Assembly: GCA_900543555.1 (NCBI GenBank)
Contig: UQRL01000004.1
Location: 1 to 64,000 of the forward strand
DNA: 64,000 nt
Direction: 5' to 3'
Origin: an uncultured Oscillospiraceae bacterium
GTDB taxonomy: Bacteria > Bacillota > Clostridia > Oscillospirales > Acutalibacteraceae
A model generated the notes under the pieces. It was not told where the DNA came from. It ran no database searches and worked only from the letters and a program-made list of their open reading frames with translations. The position numbers were made by a program, and so were the translations under genes. Positions 43,924 to 51,815 of this stretch are shown here, one piece after another (the stretch's first letter is position 1; each line of letters starts with the position of its first letter).

Positions 43924-45048
43924 TTACATAAAGAAGCCCAGCACGATGCCGCCCGCCACAGCGGAAGCGATCTGGCCGGAGACGTTGGCGCCCACGGCGT
44001 GCATCAGCAGGTGGTTCTGGTTGTTGGCGGCAATGCCCATTTTCTCCACAATGCGGGCGGACATGGGGAACGCGGAGATGCCGGCGGCGCCCACCATGGG
44101 GTTGATCTTGGTCTTGCTGAAGATGTTCAGGATCTTGGCGAACACAACACCCGCCACGGTGTCGAACACGAAAGCCACCAGGCCCAGGGCCATAATCTTG
44201 ATGGTATCCAGCTGGACAAAGCGGTCTGCCTGCATAGAGAAAGCGATGGTGATGCCCAGCAGCAGGGTGATCAAATTGGCCAGGTCGTTCTGAGCTGTCT
44301 CAGACAGGCGGTTGAGCACGCCGCACTCGCGGATCAGGTTGCCGAACATCAGGAAGCCCACCAGGGAGACAGAGGCGGGAGCCACCAGGCCGGCCACAAA
44401 GGTGACCATGATGGGGAACAGGATGCGGGTGGTCTTGGTGACGGAATTGGGGCGGTATTCCATCTTGATGGCCCGCTCCTTCTTGGTGGTGACCAGCTTG
44501 ATGGCCGCGGGCTGGATGATGGGCACCAGGGCCATGTAGGAGTAGGCAGCCACGGCGATGGGCCCAATGTAATCGGACTTGAGCACCTGGCTCACCAGGA
44601 TGGAGGTGGGGCCGTCGGCGGCGCCGATGATGCCGATGGAGGCGGCGTTCTTCAGCTCAAAGCCCAGCAGGGCCGCCAGGACGATGGTCATGAAGATGCC
44701 GAACTGCGAGGCCGCGCCGAAGAGGAACATCTTCGGGTTGGAGAGCAGGGGGCCAAAGTCAATCATGGCGCCGATGCCGATAAACAGCAAAAGCGGGAAC
44801 GCCTCGGATGCGTTGATACCTATCTCAAACAGCCACTCGATAATGCCGTGGGTCTGGATCGCTCCTTGCGTCTGATTGAGCACGCCAGAGCTGGGCAGGT
44901 TCACCAAGATGGCGCCAAAGCCCATGGGCAGCAGCAGCGTGGGCTCATACTCCTTTTTGATGGCCAGCCAGATGAGCACTGCGCCCACCACATACATGAC
45001 CGCCTGCTGCCAAGTGATGGATAGCAGGCCTTCCCACAAGAATTCCAT
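43924..45048 (-). CDS. gcdB: Sodium-translocating decarboxylase beta subunit
   Basis: 374 residues, about ten membrane helices. It has IKKEYEPTLLLPMGFGAILVN, the ion-binding region SIGIIGAADGPTSI and the C-terminal HAVGANVSGQIASAVAGG, all typical of GcdB/OadB/MmdB. It pumps Na+ out as a carboxybiotin is decarboxylated. No alpha (carboxyltransferase) or biotin-carrier gene is in the window, so it must pair with subunits encoded elsewhere. Start: the ATG at 45060 touches the AAGGAAGG site, so 45048 is preferred. Preceded by a riboswitch-like leader. Confidence 0.92.
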   Translation of the reverse strand: MEFLWEGLLSITWQQAVMYVVGAVLIWLAIKKEYEPTLLLPMGFGAILVNLPSSGVLNQTQGAIQTHGIIEWLFEIGINASEAFPLLLFIGIGAMIDFGPLLSNPKMFLFGAASQFGIFMTIVLAALLGFELKNAASIGIIGAADGPTSILVSQVLKSDYIGPIAVAAYSYMALVPIIQPAAIKLVTTKKERAIKMEYRPNSVTKTTRILFPIMVTFVAGLVAPASVSLVGFLMFGNLIRECGVLNRLSETAQNDLANLITLLLGITIAFSMQADRFVQLDTIKIMALGLVAFVFDTVAGVVFAKILNIFSKTKINPMVGAAGISAFPMSARIVEKMGIAANNQNHLLMHAVGANVSGQIASAVAGGIVLGFFM

Positions 45049-45104
45049 TGTTTTCTTCATCCTTCCTTCTGTGTTTAAACAAATCTCTCCCGTTTTTGGG
45101 GGAT

Positions 45105-45138
45105 ATAAAAAGAGACCCATGCCGCAAAGCACAGGTCT
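45105..45138 (-). terminator. Expression-platform terminator of the riboswitch
   Basis: On the minus strand AGACCTGTGC pairs with GCATGGGTCT (10 bp with G-T pairs), followed by CTTTTTATAT. Its 5' arm includes the 3' strand of aptamer helix P1, so aptamer closure and terminator are mutually exclusive. Confidence 0.75.
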
Positions 45139-45222
45139 TGTCGTTTCAAGCTAAACCAGGGTGCGGGAACACCCAAGATGTTGACTTAGCTGCATGGGGC
45201 ACCATGCCGACTACTCCCCCAT
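45131..45222 (-). promoter_or_regulatory. yybP-ykoY-type (manganese) riboswitch aptamer before gcdB
   Basis: The minus strand reads ATGGG-GGAGTAG, then a GCATGG/CCATGC hairpin, then a long helix (AGCTAA/TTTAGCT) holding GTCAACATC and a GGGTG/CACCC hairpin, and closes CAAGA-CCTGT. The GGAGTAG and CAAGA segments flanking helix P1, and the three-way layout, match yybP-ykoY Mn2+ aptamers. Ligand binding would stabilise P1 and free the transcript from the terminator at 45105-45138, turning gcdB on. Confidence 0.65.
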
Positions 45223-45232
45223 ATCGCTTGAT

Positions 45233-45262
45233 AGTGTACCATGATTTCCGGGAGCTTGTCAA
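45233..45262 (-). promoter_or_regulatory. Promoter of the riboswitch-gcdB transcript
   Basis: Minus-strand TTGACA, 18-base spacer, TACACT, about 10 bases before the aptamer. Confidence 0.65.
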
Positions 45263-45514
45263 GAGCGGGAAACGGGCTTTCCTTCCAGGGAAAGCGAAGC
45301 ATTGTAACCGGACGTTTAGGGAACTTTCCGGGAATCTTCAAAAAACCTTCACATTTCCTTGCTATCCTATAACCGTGGTCAAGAAAAGGCCACAGGACAA
45401 AATCTTTTTCATTACATCCTCATTTTAACTCCTTACTTCCTCTTCAGGGGCCGCCTCCTCCCATGGGCGGCCCCTAACCCTTTTTTCACGCCTTTTTGTG
45501 GGCGGACGAGGGGG
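45263..45514. other. Intergenic region between the gcdB promoter and the acetyltransferase gene
   Basis: I see no gene. The only structure is a 10-bp hairpin at 45446-45475 (AGGGGCCGCC/GGCGGCCCCT) lying 40 bases past the acetyltransferase stop. Its T run (TTTTTT at 45481-45486) is on the plus-strand side, so as a minus-strand terminator it is weak. Confidence 0.45.
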
Positions 45515-46174
45515 TCAGAACAGGCCTTCAAAGCTCTCCGGGACAGCGAAGTCCGCCAGGATTTCCGGCTTATGCCGCATGCTGTCCGCCTCTGTGATCT
45601 CCCGGATGACCCGGCAGGGATTCCCCGCGGCAAAGGTGCGGGGCGGGATATCCCGGGTGACCACAGCCCCCGCGCCGATGACGCAGCCGTCCCCAATGGT
45701 GACGCCGGGGCACACCACCACGTTAGCCCCCAGCCACACATTGTCTCCAATGTGGACAGGTTTGGCCCAGCACAGGCGCTTGGGCTTCCCATCGGGGCCC
45801 AAAAGGGCATTGCGCTCCTCTGGAACCATGGGATGCACAGGGGTGACAATGGTGACGTTGGGGCCGAAATTGCAGTTGTTCCCAATGGTCACCTCCCCAT
45901 CATCCTGGATGGTGAGATTGAAATTGCCAAAAAAATTTTTGCCGATTTTGGTGTGCTTTCCGTAGTGAAAAGCAATGGGCCCCTGAATCCGCACGCCCTC
46001 TCCCATTTCGCCCAGGATTTCCTGGAGGATTGCGTCCCGTTTCTCAAATTCATCCTCATGGGTTTGGTTGTAATCCACGTCTAAATTGTGGGTCTTGCGC
46101 TTAATCGCCACCAGCTCTGGGTCCCCAGGGCAGAACACAATGCCTTTGTATATCCTCTCTTCTTCTTTGACCAT
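45515..46174 (-). CDS. Maltose/galactoside-type O-acetyltransferase
   Basis: 219 residues. An N-terminal Mac domain is followed by a left-handed beta helix with hexapeptide repeats (IGNNCNFGPNVTIVT, IGDNVWLGANVVVCPGVTIGDGCVIGAGAVVT) and the catalytic His in TPVHPM. It acetylates a sugar using acetyl-CoA. The start at 46174 has AAAGG 11 bases upstream. It is divergent from a TetR gene, with both promoters in the shared gap. Confidence 0.9.
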   Translation of the reverse strand: MVKEEERIYKGIVFCPGDPELVAIKRKTHNLDVDYNQTHEDEFEKRDAILQEILGEMGEGVRIQGPIAFHYGKHTKIGKNFFGNFNLTIQDDGEVTIGNNCNFGPNVTIVTPVHPMVPEERNALLGPDGKPKRLCWAKPVHIGDNVWLGANVVVCPGVTIGDGCVIGAGAVVTRDIPPRTFAAGNPCRVIREITEADSMRHKPEILADFAVPESFEGLF

Positions 46175-46214
46175 TGCAGCGGCCGCCTTTCCACAAAATT
46201 TGAACTGCAAGCTC

Positions 46215-46243
46215 AGTATAGCACTCCCCCTCCGCTGGTACAA
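46215..46243 (-). promoter_or_regulatory. Promoter of the acetyltransferase gene
   Basis: Minus-strand TTGTAC, 17-base spacer, TATACT. Confidence 0.6.
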
Positions 46244-46259
46244 GGGGGCAAATGGCGCA

Positions 46260-46288
46260 TTGCGCTTTTTCCTTTTCCATATTATAAT
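46260..46288 (+). promoter_or_regulatory. Promoter of the divergent TetR gene
   Basis: TTGCGC, 17-base spacer, TATAAT, 50 bases before the TTG start at 46339. Confidence 0.6.
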
Positions 46289-46338
46289 GAAAGCAAAGAT
46301 CCGGCAGGGCCTTGTTCTGCCGGAAGGGGGAACCGATT

Positions 46339-46929
46339 TTGAAGGAACTGGAAAACGACCGGCGCACCCGGCTGACAAAGGCGCTCATCCGGCAGGCCTT
46401 TACCAGCCTGCTGGAGGAAAAACCCATTCAACGCATTGCCGTAACCGAGCTTTGCCAAAGGGCGGGCATCAACCGCAGCACGTTTTACGCCCACTATGAC
46501 GATATCTATGACCTGCTGCAGCAGATTGAGGAGGACATGCTCCGGGATTTCCAGCAGGCCCTGGCCCCCTTGCTGGAGGCGGACCTGGAGATGCTTTCCC
46601 CCTTGCAGATTACCACGGGCATCTACCGCTGCCTGAAGGACAATGCCGACCTGTGCACCGTCACCCTGGGGGAGCACGGGGACAAGGATTTCGCCCTGCG
46701 GCTTGTGAGCATTGGCCGGGAGAGCTATCTGCGGGCCTACTCCCGGCAGTTTCCGGCGGCCACACGCCGCCAGCTGGAGTATTTCTACGCCTTTGCCAGC
46801 GGGGGCCATATGGGGCTGCTGCGCCAGTGGGTAGAGGAGGGGATGGCGGCCTCTCCGGAGGAGATGGCCCTGGCGGCTGAAAACATCATGCGCTATGGCA
46901 TGGAGTTTTTGCAGGCCGCCCAGAGCTGA
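46339..46929 (+). CDS. TetR-family regulator
   Basis: 196 residues. HTH about 8-55 (TRLTKALIRQAFTSLLEEKPIQRIAVTELCQRAGINRSTFYAHY is the span), with a C-terminal domain like TetR_C_8 of Firmicutes. The start is TTG at 46339, eight bases after AAGGGGG. Its divergent neighbour, the sugar acetyltransferase gene, is the obvious target. Same subfamily style as the TetR gene at 15279 (STFYAHYDDIYDL versus ATFYIHYRDLYDL). Confidence 0.87.
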   Translation: MKELENDRRTRLTKALIRQAFTSLLEEKPIQRIAVTELCQRAGINRSTFYAHYDDIYDLLQQIEEDMLRDFQQALAPLLEADLEMLSPLQITTGIYRCLKDNADLCTVTLGEHGDKDFALRLVSIGRESYLRAYSRQFPAATRRQLEYFYAFASGGHMGLLRQWVEEGMAASPEEMALAAENIMRYGMEFLQAAQS

Positions 46930-47014
46930 CTGACCCGGGCACGCAGGAGAAGAAAAAAGCCCCGCCGCCAAAAAGCACCCGGGGAAGCTTTCACAAAAAA
47001 AGCCTCTTCCTGTT

Positions 47015-47043
47015 TTGCTTTTTCCAGGGGACTGTGCTATAAT
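47015..47043 (+). promoter_or_regulatory. Promoter of the sugar isomerase gene
   Basis: TTGCTT, 17-base spacer, TATAAT. Confidence 0.65.
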
Positions 47044-47093
47044 GAAGATACCATTCAGGATGTAATTCTATGGAAAGGATAGGCGGTATTGCT

Positions 47094-47951
47094 ATGGCAT
47101 TGAAAGTTGGCATTCAGCTGTATTCCGTGCGCACGGAAATGGAAAAGGACCCCTTTGAGGCCATCCGCAAAGTGGCGGAGATTGGCTACAAAAATCTGGA
47201 GGTGGCAAACTCTCGGGCGGACGAGGACCCCGGCGTAGGCTTCGATGTGCCCGCAGACAAGCTTTTGGAGATTCTGGGCGGTTTTGGAGCCCATGTGGTC
47301 AGCAGCCACCTGCGTCCTATTGATGAGAAAACCCTGCCGGGCATCATTGCATACCACGGCAAGATCGGCAACAAATATATTGGACAGTCCGCGGACTTCT
47401 TCCCGGATTATGACACCCTGATGAAGCGGTGCGAATACTACAACCGCATGGGCAAGGCGCTGGCTCCCCACGGTATGAAGTTCCTCTATCACAACCATTA
47501 TCACGAGTTCCAGAAGCTTCAGGATAAATACGTCCTGTACCACATCATGGAAAACACGGACCCCCAGTATGTGGACTTTGAGCTGGACACCTTCTGGGCC
47601 ATGCGTGGCGGGGCGGACCCGGTGGAGGTCATCCGCCATCTGGGCAGCCGGATGAAGCTGGTGCACCAGAAGGACTTCTCCAAGACCACGGACTCCCCCA
47701 TCAACATTTTCTCTGTCAAAGATCCCACAGTGCCCATCGGCCGGGAGAACTTTGGCGGCGTGCACAAGCCGGAGGATTTCTGCGAGGTGGGCACGGGCAT
47801 CATGCCCATTCAGGATATTTTGGACGCTGCCAACGGAGTGGGCGCGGAGTACGTCATTTTGGAGCAGGACTTCACCCAGCTGCCCCCCATGGAGAGCATT
47901 CAGGTGAGCATGGACAGCTTCCGCAAATACAACGGCATTGAGTGGAACTAA
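47094..47951 (+). CDS. Sugar phosphate isomerase/epimerase (xylose-isomerase-like TIM barrel)
   Basis: 285 residues. ALKVGIQLYSVRTEM at the start, FLYHNHYHEF and VDFELDTFWAMRGGADP in the middle are typical of the AP_endonuc_2 sugar isomerase/epimerase family, with the metal-binding His/Glu/Asp set. The substrate is unknown; family members act on inosose or keto-sugars. ATG 47094 fits the family start; ATG 47070 has an AGGA site too and cannot be excluded. Confidence 0.85.
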   Translation: MALKVGIQLYSVRTEMEKDPFEAIRKVAEIGYKNLEVANSRADEDPGVGFDVPADKLLEILGGFGAHVVSSHLRPIDEKTLPGIIAYHGKIGNKYIGQSADFFPDYDTLMKRCEYYNRMGKALAPHGMKFLYHNHYHEFQKLQDKYVLYHIMENTDPQYVDFELDTFWAMRGGADPVEVIRHLGSRMKLVHQKDFSKTTDSPINIFSVKDPTVPIGRENFGGVHKPEDFCEVGTGIMPIQDILDAANGVGAEYVILEQDFTQLPPMESIQVSMDSFRKYNGIEWN

Positions 47952-48093
47952 CGGATTACAACATTCCCTCCTTTTTGCAGGCCGCCGGGCGGGGCAAGCG
48001 TTCCTGTCCGGCGGTTTTTCTGTTTCAAAGCGGGGATAGGAAAGCCGGCAGCGGCATAGACTGAAGTTGAATTGCGAGAAAGGATGGTGCCAT

Positions 48094-48597
48094 ATGGCGT
48101 TTCGGGAAATTTCGGTGGAGGAGCTAAAGGACAATCCCTTCACCCTGATTAACAAGGACTGGATGCTTATTACCGCTGGAAACAGGGAGAAGCACAACAC
48201 CATGACTGCCAGCTGGGGCGGCGTGGGGGAACTGTGGGGCAGATATGTCTCCACCATCTACATCCGGCCCCAGCGCTACACCCTGGAGTTTGTAGAGCGG
48301 GAAGACTATTATTCCCTCTGCTTCTTCGGGCCGGAGTACCGGCAGGCCCTAAACCTGTGCGGCAGCAAATCCGGCCGGGAGGTAGACAAGGACGCCGCCA
48401 CCGGCCTGACGCCTTGCTTTGATGAGGCAGCCCCCTACTACGAGCAGGCCCGGCTTGTCTTTCTCTGCCGCAAGCTGTACCGCCAGGATTTGGAGGAAGG
48501 CTGCTTCCTGGACAAGGGCCTTTTGGAAAAGTGGTACGACAACGACCTGCACCGCATGTTTATTGGGGAAATTGTGAAGGTGCTGGAGAAGGAGTAA
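48094..48597 (+). CDS. Flavin reductase-like protein
   Basis: 167 residues of the flavin-reductase/FMN-binding split-barrel family (LITAGNREKHNTMTASWGGVGELWGR, STIYIRPQRYTLEFVE). It probably binds FMN and may reduce it or act as a small electron carrier. AAAGGA nine bases before the ATG at 48094. It lies 140 bases after the isomerase gene and is followed by a terminator. Confidence 0.85.
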   Translation: MAFREISVEELKDNPFTLINKDWMLITAGNREKHNTMTASWGGVGELWGRYVSTIYIRPQRYTLEFVEREDYYSLCFFGPEYRQALNLCGSKSGREVDKDAATGLTPCFDEAAPYYEQARLVFLCRKLYRQDLEEGCFLDKGLLEKWYDNDLHRMFIGEIVKVLEKE

Positions 48598-48625
48598 GCC
48601 CTTATTCCGCCAGCCAAAGGCACGC

Positions 48626-48663
48626 AAAAAGGACATCCTGGCAAAACCGGGATGTCCTTTTTT
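48626..48663. terminator. Bidirectional terminator
   Basis: AAAAAGGACATCC pairs with GGGATGTCCTTTTTT; it lies between the converging flavin reductase and AAA+ genes. Confidence 0.85.
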
Positions 48664-48699
48664 GATGCTGGATTGTGCCTCTTTCGGATAGAAAGGCGC

Positions 48700-50790
48700 T
48701 TACACGCCAAAGTCCTCTGGCAGCAGCAGTTCCAAATCCCGCTGCTCTTCCGGGGCGCGGACGTTCCGCCGGGAACATGCGATGACCGCCTCCTCCACCT
48801 TGTTGCGGGCCATGCGGCCGTTGCCGTTGGTGCGGGAGTCCCCGCTGCACTGCTGCTCTTCGTAATAGGCGGTCAGCGGCGCCTCGCAGGAGGGCGCCAG
48901 ACGGTAGCCCTTCCCCCGCACGATGCTCTTGGTGATCTCCCACAGCTCCTGGGCGGTGTAGTCCGGGAACTCGATGATATTGGGGAAACGGGACTTCAGC
49001 CCGGAGTTGGCTTGAAGGAACTCCTCCATTTCCCGGGAGTAGCCCGCCAGGATGACAATGAGGTCGCTGCGGTGGTCCTCCATGCCTTTGACTAGAGTGT
49101 CAATGGCCTCCAGGCCAAAGCTGTCATCCTTGCCCCGGTAGAGGGAGTAAGCCTCGTCGATAAACAGGACCCCTCCCAAGGCGGACTGGATCGCCTTCTG
49201 GGTCAGGGGGGCGGTATGGCCCACATACTGGCCCACCAAGTCCGCGCGGGTGACCTCCACCAGCTGGCCGCCCTGCAGCACGCCGATGGCCTTTAAGTAT
49301 CGGGAGACAATGCGGGCCACGGTGGTCTTCCCCGTGCCCGGATTGCCGGTGAAAATCATGTGCATGGAGGGGGAATCCGCCTTCAGGCCCCGCTCCCGCC
49401 GGAGCTGCTGGATCTTGAAGTTGTCCTCCAGAGAGAGGATGTAATCCTTTACCGGCTGCAAACCCACAATTTGGGAAAGCTCCTCCTTGACGGCAGCCAC
49501 AGCGGCCTCTCGGGCTCCGGAGGCGTCCTTCTCCCCCACCTGCACGGTGAGCCCCGCCTGGGTGTACTCCGCCCGAAGGGCATCCCCTTCCGCGAAAAGC
49601 CGTCCCTCCACCGGCCCCAGCGCCTTGTGGAGCTTCTCCTCGCTGAGGGCACGGTAGAGCCGGTCCGCCCCCTCCTTCAGGGCATAGGCCCCCTGGTCCG
49701 GGGTGAAGCGGTCCGCCAGGGCCCCCACCTCCGCCTCTCCGAAGGAGAGCTTCATCTGCAGCTGCTTTTGGCAGCGCTCCTGCAAGCTGGTCAGCTCCCG
49801 CCGGGCGATCTCCTCTAAGGACTCCCGGGTAAAGGGCTTGGTCTGGCACTGGTCATCCAGGGCCGCCAGGAAAGGGGCCCCGAAGGCGTCCGCCAGCTTG
49901 GAGGCGGGCTGGTCCGTCAACAGGAACAGGTACTTCCCCGCCGCGGACAGGGTGGACACCGCCCCCGGCACCAGGGCCGTACCGATCTCCACCAGCATGC
50001 CCTTTTGCTCGGCGTAACGGCTGGGCAGAGGGATGGAACCCTGCCGGAACAGATCCCCCACCATGGAGAGCACCGAGGTATGGCAGCGCTCCCAATGCTC
50101 CAGCAGCAACGCGGAGGCCCCGCTTTTCACGGCAGCGTAAAAATCCTGGATAAACAGCTTTTCCGAGCCGGGGGCGGCGTAGCGGGACAGGTCCAGCAGC
50201 GCTGTCTTGGGGCTTTTCAGCACCCCCTGCCGCCCCAGCGACGCGGTGACGCACCGCAAGGCGCTGTGCCGCCCGGTGCCGTGGGGTCCCAGCACCGCCG
50301 CCCGGCACAGGGGCGCCCCCTCTTGGCTGCCTGCCACAAAGGGGCGTTTATAGGCGATGAGCAGGCTGTCCAAAAACTCCTCCTGGCCCAGCACCAGGGC
50401 GCCGGCCTCCTGACGGGCCACCTGAAAGGCCATATCCATGTCCACCGGCGCGCCGCTGTTCCGGACCACGGCTTGGGTGTCGATACCGTCGGCCTGGAGA
50501 TGGCGCTCCAGATCCGCCATATCCGCCTTGGCCTCCCGGGTCAGCCGTTCCAGGCTTTCCTGCAGGGAACCGGCCAAGCTGTCTCCCACGCTCTCCACCG
50601 CGTCCAAAGCCTGCTGCGCCTGCTGGGCATTGACAGCCGCCTGAGACAGCGGCCCAGCCCCCTCAGCGGGCTTGGGGGCTGGCCGCGGATCTTTCTTCTC
50701 CTTTTGGGAATCCTGGGGCAGAGAGCTTTTAAAATGCAGCCTGCCGCCCCGGAACATAGACTCCAAAATGGAATCAATATCGTTTTTCAT
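48700..50790 (-). CDS. Two-domain AAA+ ATPase (degenerate ClpB-like plus SpoVK/CbbX-like)
   Basis: 696 residues. A disordered, Pro/Lys-rich start (about 15-50) and a helical segment precede a first AAA-like domain (about 125-375), whose P-loop reads GPHGTGRHS in place of the GxxGxGKT consensus and so may not bind ATP normally. The second AAA domain (about 430-680) is CbbX/SpoVK-like and intact: NPGTGKTTVARIV, FIDEAYSLYRG and the arginine-finger region LKSRFPN. It follows aroD by 21 bases. SpoVK-like proteins act in spore maturation; this fusion's role is unknown. Confidence 0.82.
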   Translation of the reverse strand: MKNDIDSILESMFRGGRLHFKSSLPQDSQKEKKDPRPAPKPAEGAGPLSQAAVNAQQAQQALDAVESVGDSLAGSLQESLERLTREAKADMADLERHLQADGIDTQAVVRNSGAPVDMDMAFQVARQEAGALVLGQEEFLDSLLIAYKRPFVAGSQEGAPLCRAAVLGPHGTGRHSALRCVTASLGRQGVLKSPKTALLDLSRYAAPGSEKLFIQDFYAAVKSGASALLLEHWERCHTSVLSMVGDLFRQGSIPLPSRYAEQKGMLVEIGTALVPGAVSTLSAAGKYLFLLTDQPASKLADAFGAPFLAALDDQCQTKPFTRESLEEIARRELTSLQERCQKQLQMKLSFGEAEVGALADRFTPDQGAYALKEGADRLYRALSEEKLHKALGPVEGRLFAEGDALRAEYTQAGLTVQVGEKDASGAREAAVAAVKEELSQIVGLQPVKDYILSLEDNFKIQQLRRERGLKADSPSMHMIFTGNPGTGKTTVARIVSRYLKAIGVLQGGQLVEVTRADLVGQYVGHTAPLTQKAIQSALGGVLFIDEAYSLYRGKDDSFGLEAIDTLVKGMEDHRSDLIVILAGYSREMEEFLQANSGLKSRFPNIIEFPDYTAQELWEITKSIVRGKGYRLAPSCEAPLTAYYEEQQCSGDSRTNGNGRMARNKVEEAVIACSRRNVRAPEEQRDLELLLPEDFGV

Positions 50791-50811
50791 AGGGACACGA
50801 TCCTTTCCAAA

Positions 50812-51597
50812 TTACACGCCCTCTTCCCCAGCCGCTTCAGCGTTCCGGCTGTTGTGGGGCTGCAGATCCTCTAAAATAGCCCGCAGGTCCTCGGCGCCAA
50901 TCTGCCCGGGGGCTGAGGCGCTCTGCCCGGCCCCAAAGGTCAGGCAGCAGCCGAACACCCCGCCGCAGGCGCGGGTCAGCTTGCCCAGCTCCCCCATGGA
51001 CATGGTGATAACCGGGCCGATTTCCCGGCTGGCCTGCCGGGTGGCGGAAAGCAATGCCAGCACATCCTCTGGTGTATGGGGCATCACCGCATACTTCGGC
51101 AGGTCGGCCCCCAGGGCCTTCATCTTCCTCAACGTGGCGGCGATCTCCTCTGAAGGCGGAGTTTTCGCAAAATCATGCTTGGAAATAACCACCCCGATCC
51201 CCTGGCGCTTGGCCAGGGACGCCAGCCGGGAGACTCTCTCCTCCCCACAGGCCAGCTCGATATCCACAAGCCCAAACCCGCCCTTCTCAAGCAGGGCGGT
51301 GAGCCGCTGTTCATACTCCTCCGGGGAAAGGCGGGCCTGTCCCCCCTCCCCTTGGGTCCGCAGGGTACACAGCAGGGGCCTGCCGCCCAGTTCCCGCACC
51401 ACCGTAGGAAGGGTGGGAAGGGGGTCCCCAAAGAAGCAGTCCAGCCGCCACTCATAGAGGTCGGCAGGCAGGGCCGAGACAGCCTGCATCTCGCTGAGCA
51501 GGGCTGGAACACCTTGGCCGGTCAGCGGCACACACACCTTGGGAAGGCCCTCTCCAAAACGAAGTCCCTGTATTTCCACACTCTTCCACTGCTCCAC
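50812..51597 (-). CDS. aroD: Type I 3-dehydroquinate dehydratase
   Basis: 261 residues. EWRLDCF, catalytic His in ISKHDF, Schiff-base Lys in PKYAVMPHTPEDVLALL and the closing MSMGELGKLTR match type I DHQ dehydratase (shikimate pathway). Start: GTG at 51597, ten bases after GGGAGG; the frame also opens at 51621 but before that site. The tail beyond residue 240 (QPHNSRNAEAAGEEGV) is extra. Oddly it is operon-linked to an AAA+ gene rather than other aro genes. Confidence 0.9.
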   Translation of the reverse strand: MEQWKSVEIQGLRFGEGLPKVCVPLTGQGVPALLSEMQAVSALPADLYEWRLDCFFGDPLPTLPTVVRELGGRPLLCTLRTQGEGGQARLSPEEYEQRLTALLEKGGFGLVDIELACGEERVSRLASLAKRQGIGVVISKHDFAKTPPSEEIAATLRKMKALGADLPKYAVMPHTPEDVLALLSATRQASREIGPVITMSMGELGKLTRACGGVFGCCLTFGAGQSASAPGQIGAEDLRAILEDLQPHNSRNAEAAGEEGV

Positions 51598-51641
51598 TCT
51601 TGGGAACCCTCCCTTTTTCACAACATTTTATAGATAATAAA

Positions 51642-51670
51642 AGTATACCGGCGCAGCAGGCAATTGTCAA
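51642..51670 (-). promoter_or_regulatory. Promoter of the aroD-AAA operon
   Basis: Minus-strand TTGACA, 17-base spacer, TATACT, 45 bases before the aroD start. Confidence 0.75.
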
Positions 51671-51706
51671 TTTACGGGATTTTAAAATTTTATTATGTGC
51701 CGCCCG

Positions 51707-51736
51707 TTGCGAACTGAACACCAGATATTGTATAAT
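51707..51736 (+). promoter_or_regulatory. Promoter of the dehydratase-aldolase operon
   Basis: TTGCGA, 18-base spacer, TATAAT, 80 bases before the start at 51816. Confidence 0.6.
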
Positions 51737-51785
51737 AAAATAAGTTCTCTCCCCTTATTTTAGAGGATTCCCCGAACGATTCAAA

Positions 51786-51802
51786 AAAGCCCCCTGGGCT
51801 TT
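51786..51802 (+). promoter_or_regulatory. Hairpin abutting the dehydratase ribosome site
   Basis: AAAGCCC-CCT-GGGCTTT, a perfect 7-bp stem ending directly at the AGGAGG ribosome site (51803-51808). It has no T tract behind it, so a role in translation is more likely than termination. Confidence 0.4.
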
Positions 51803-51815
51803 AGGAGGAAACAGT

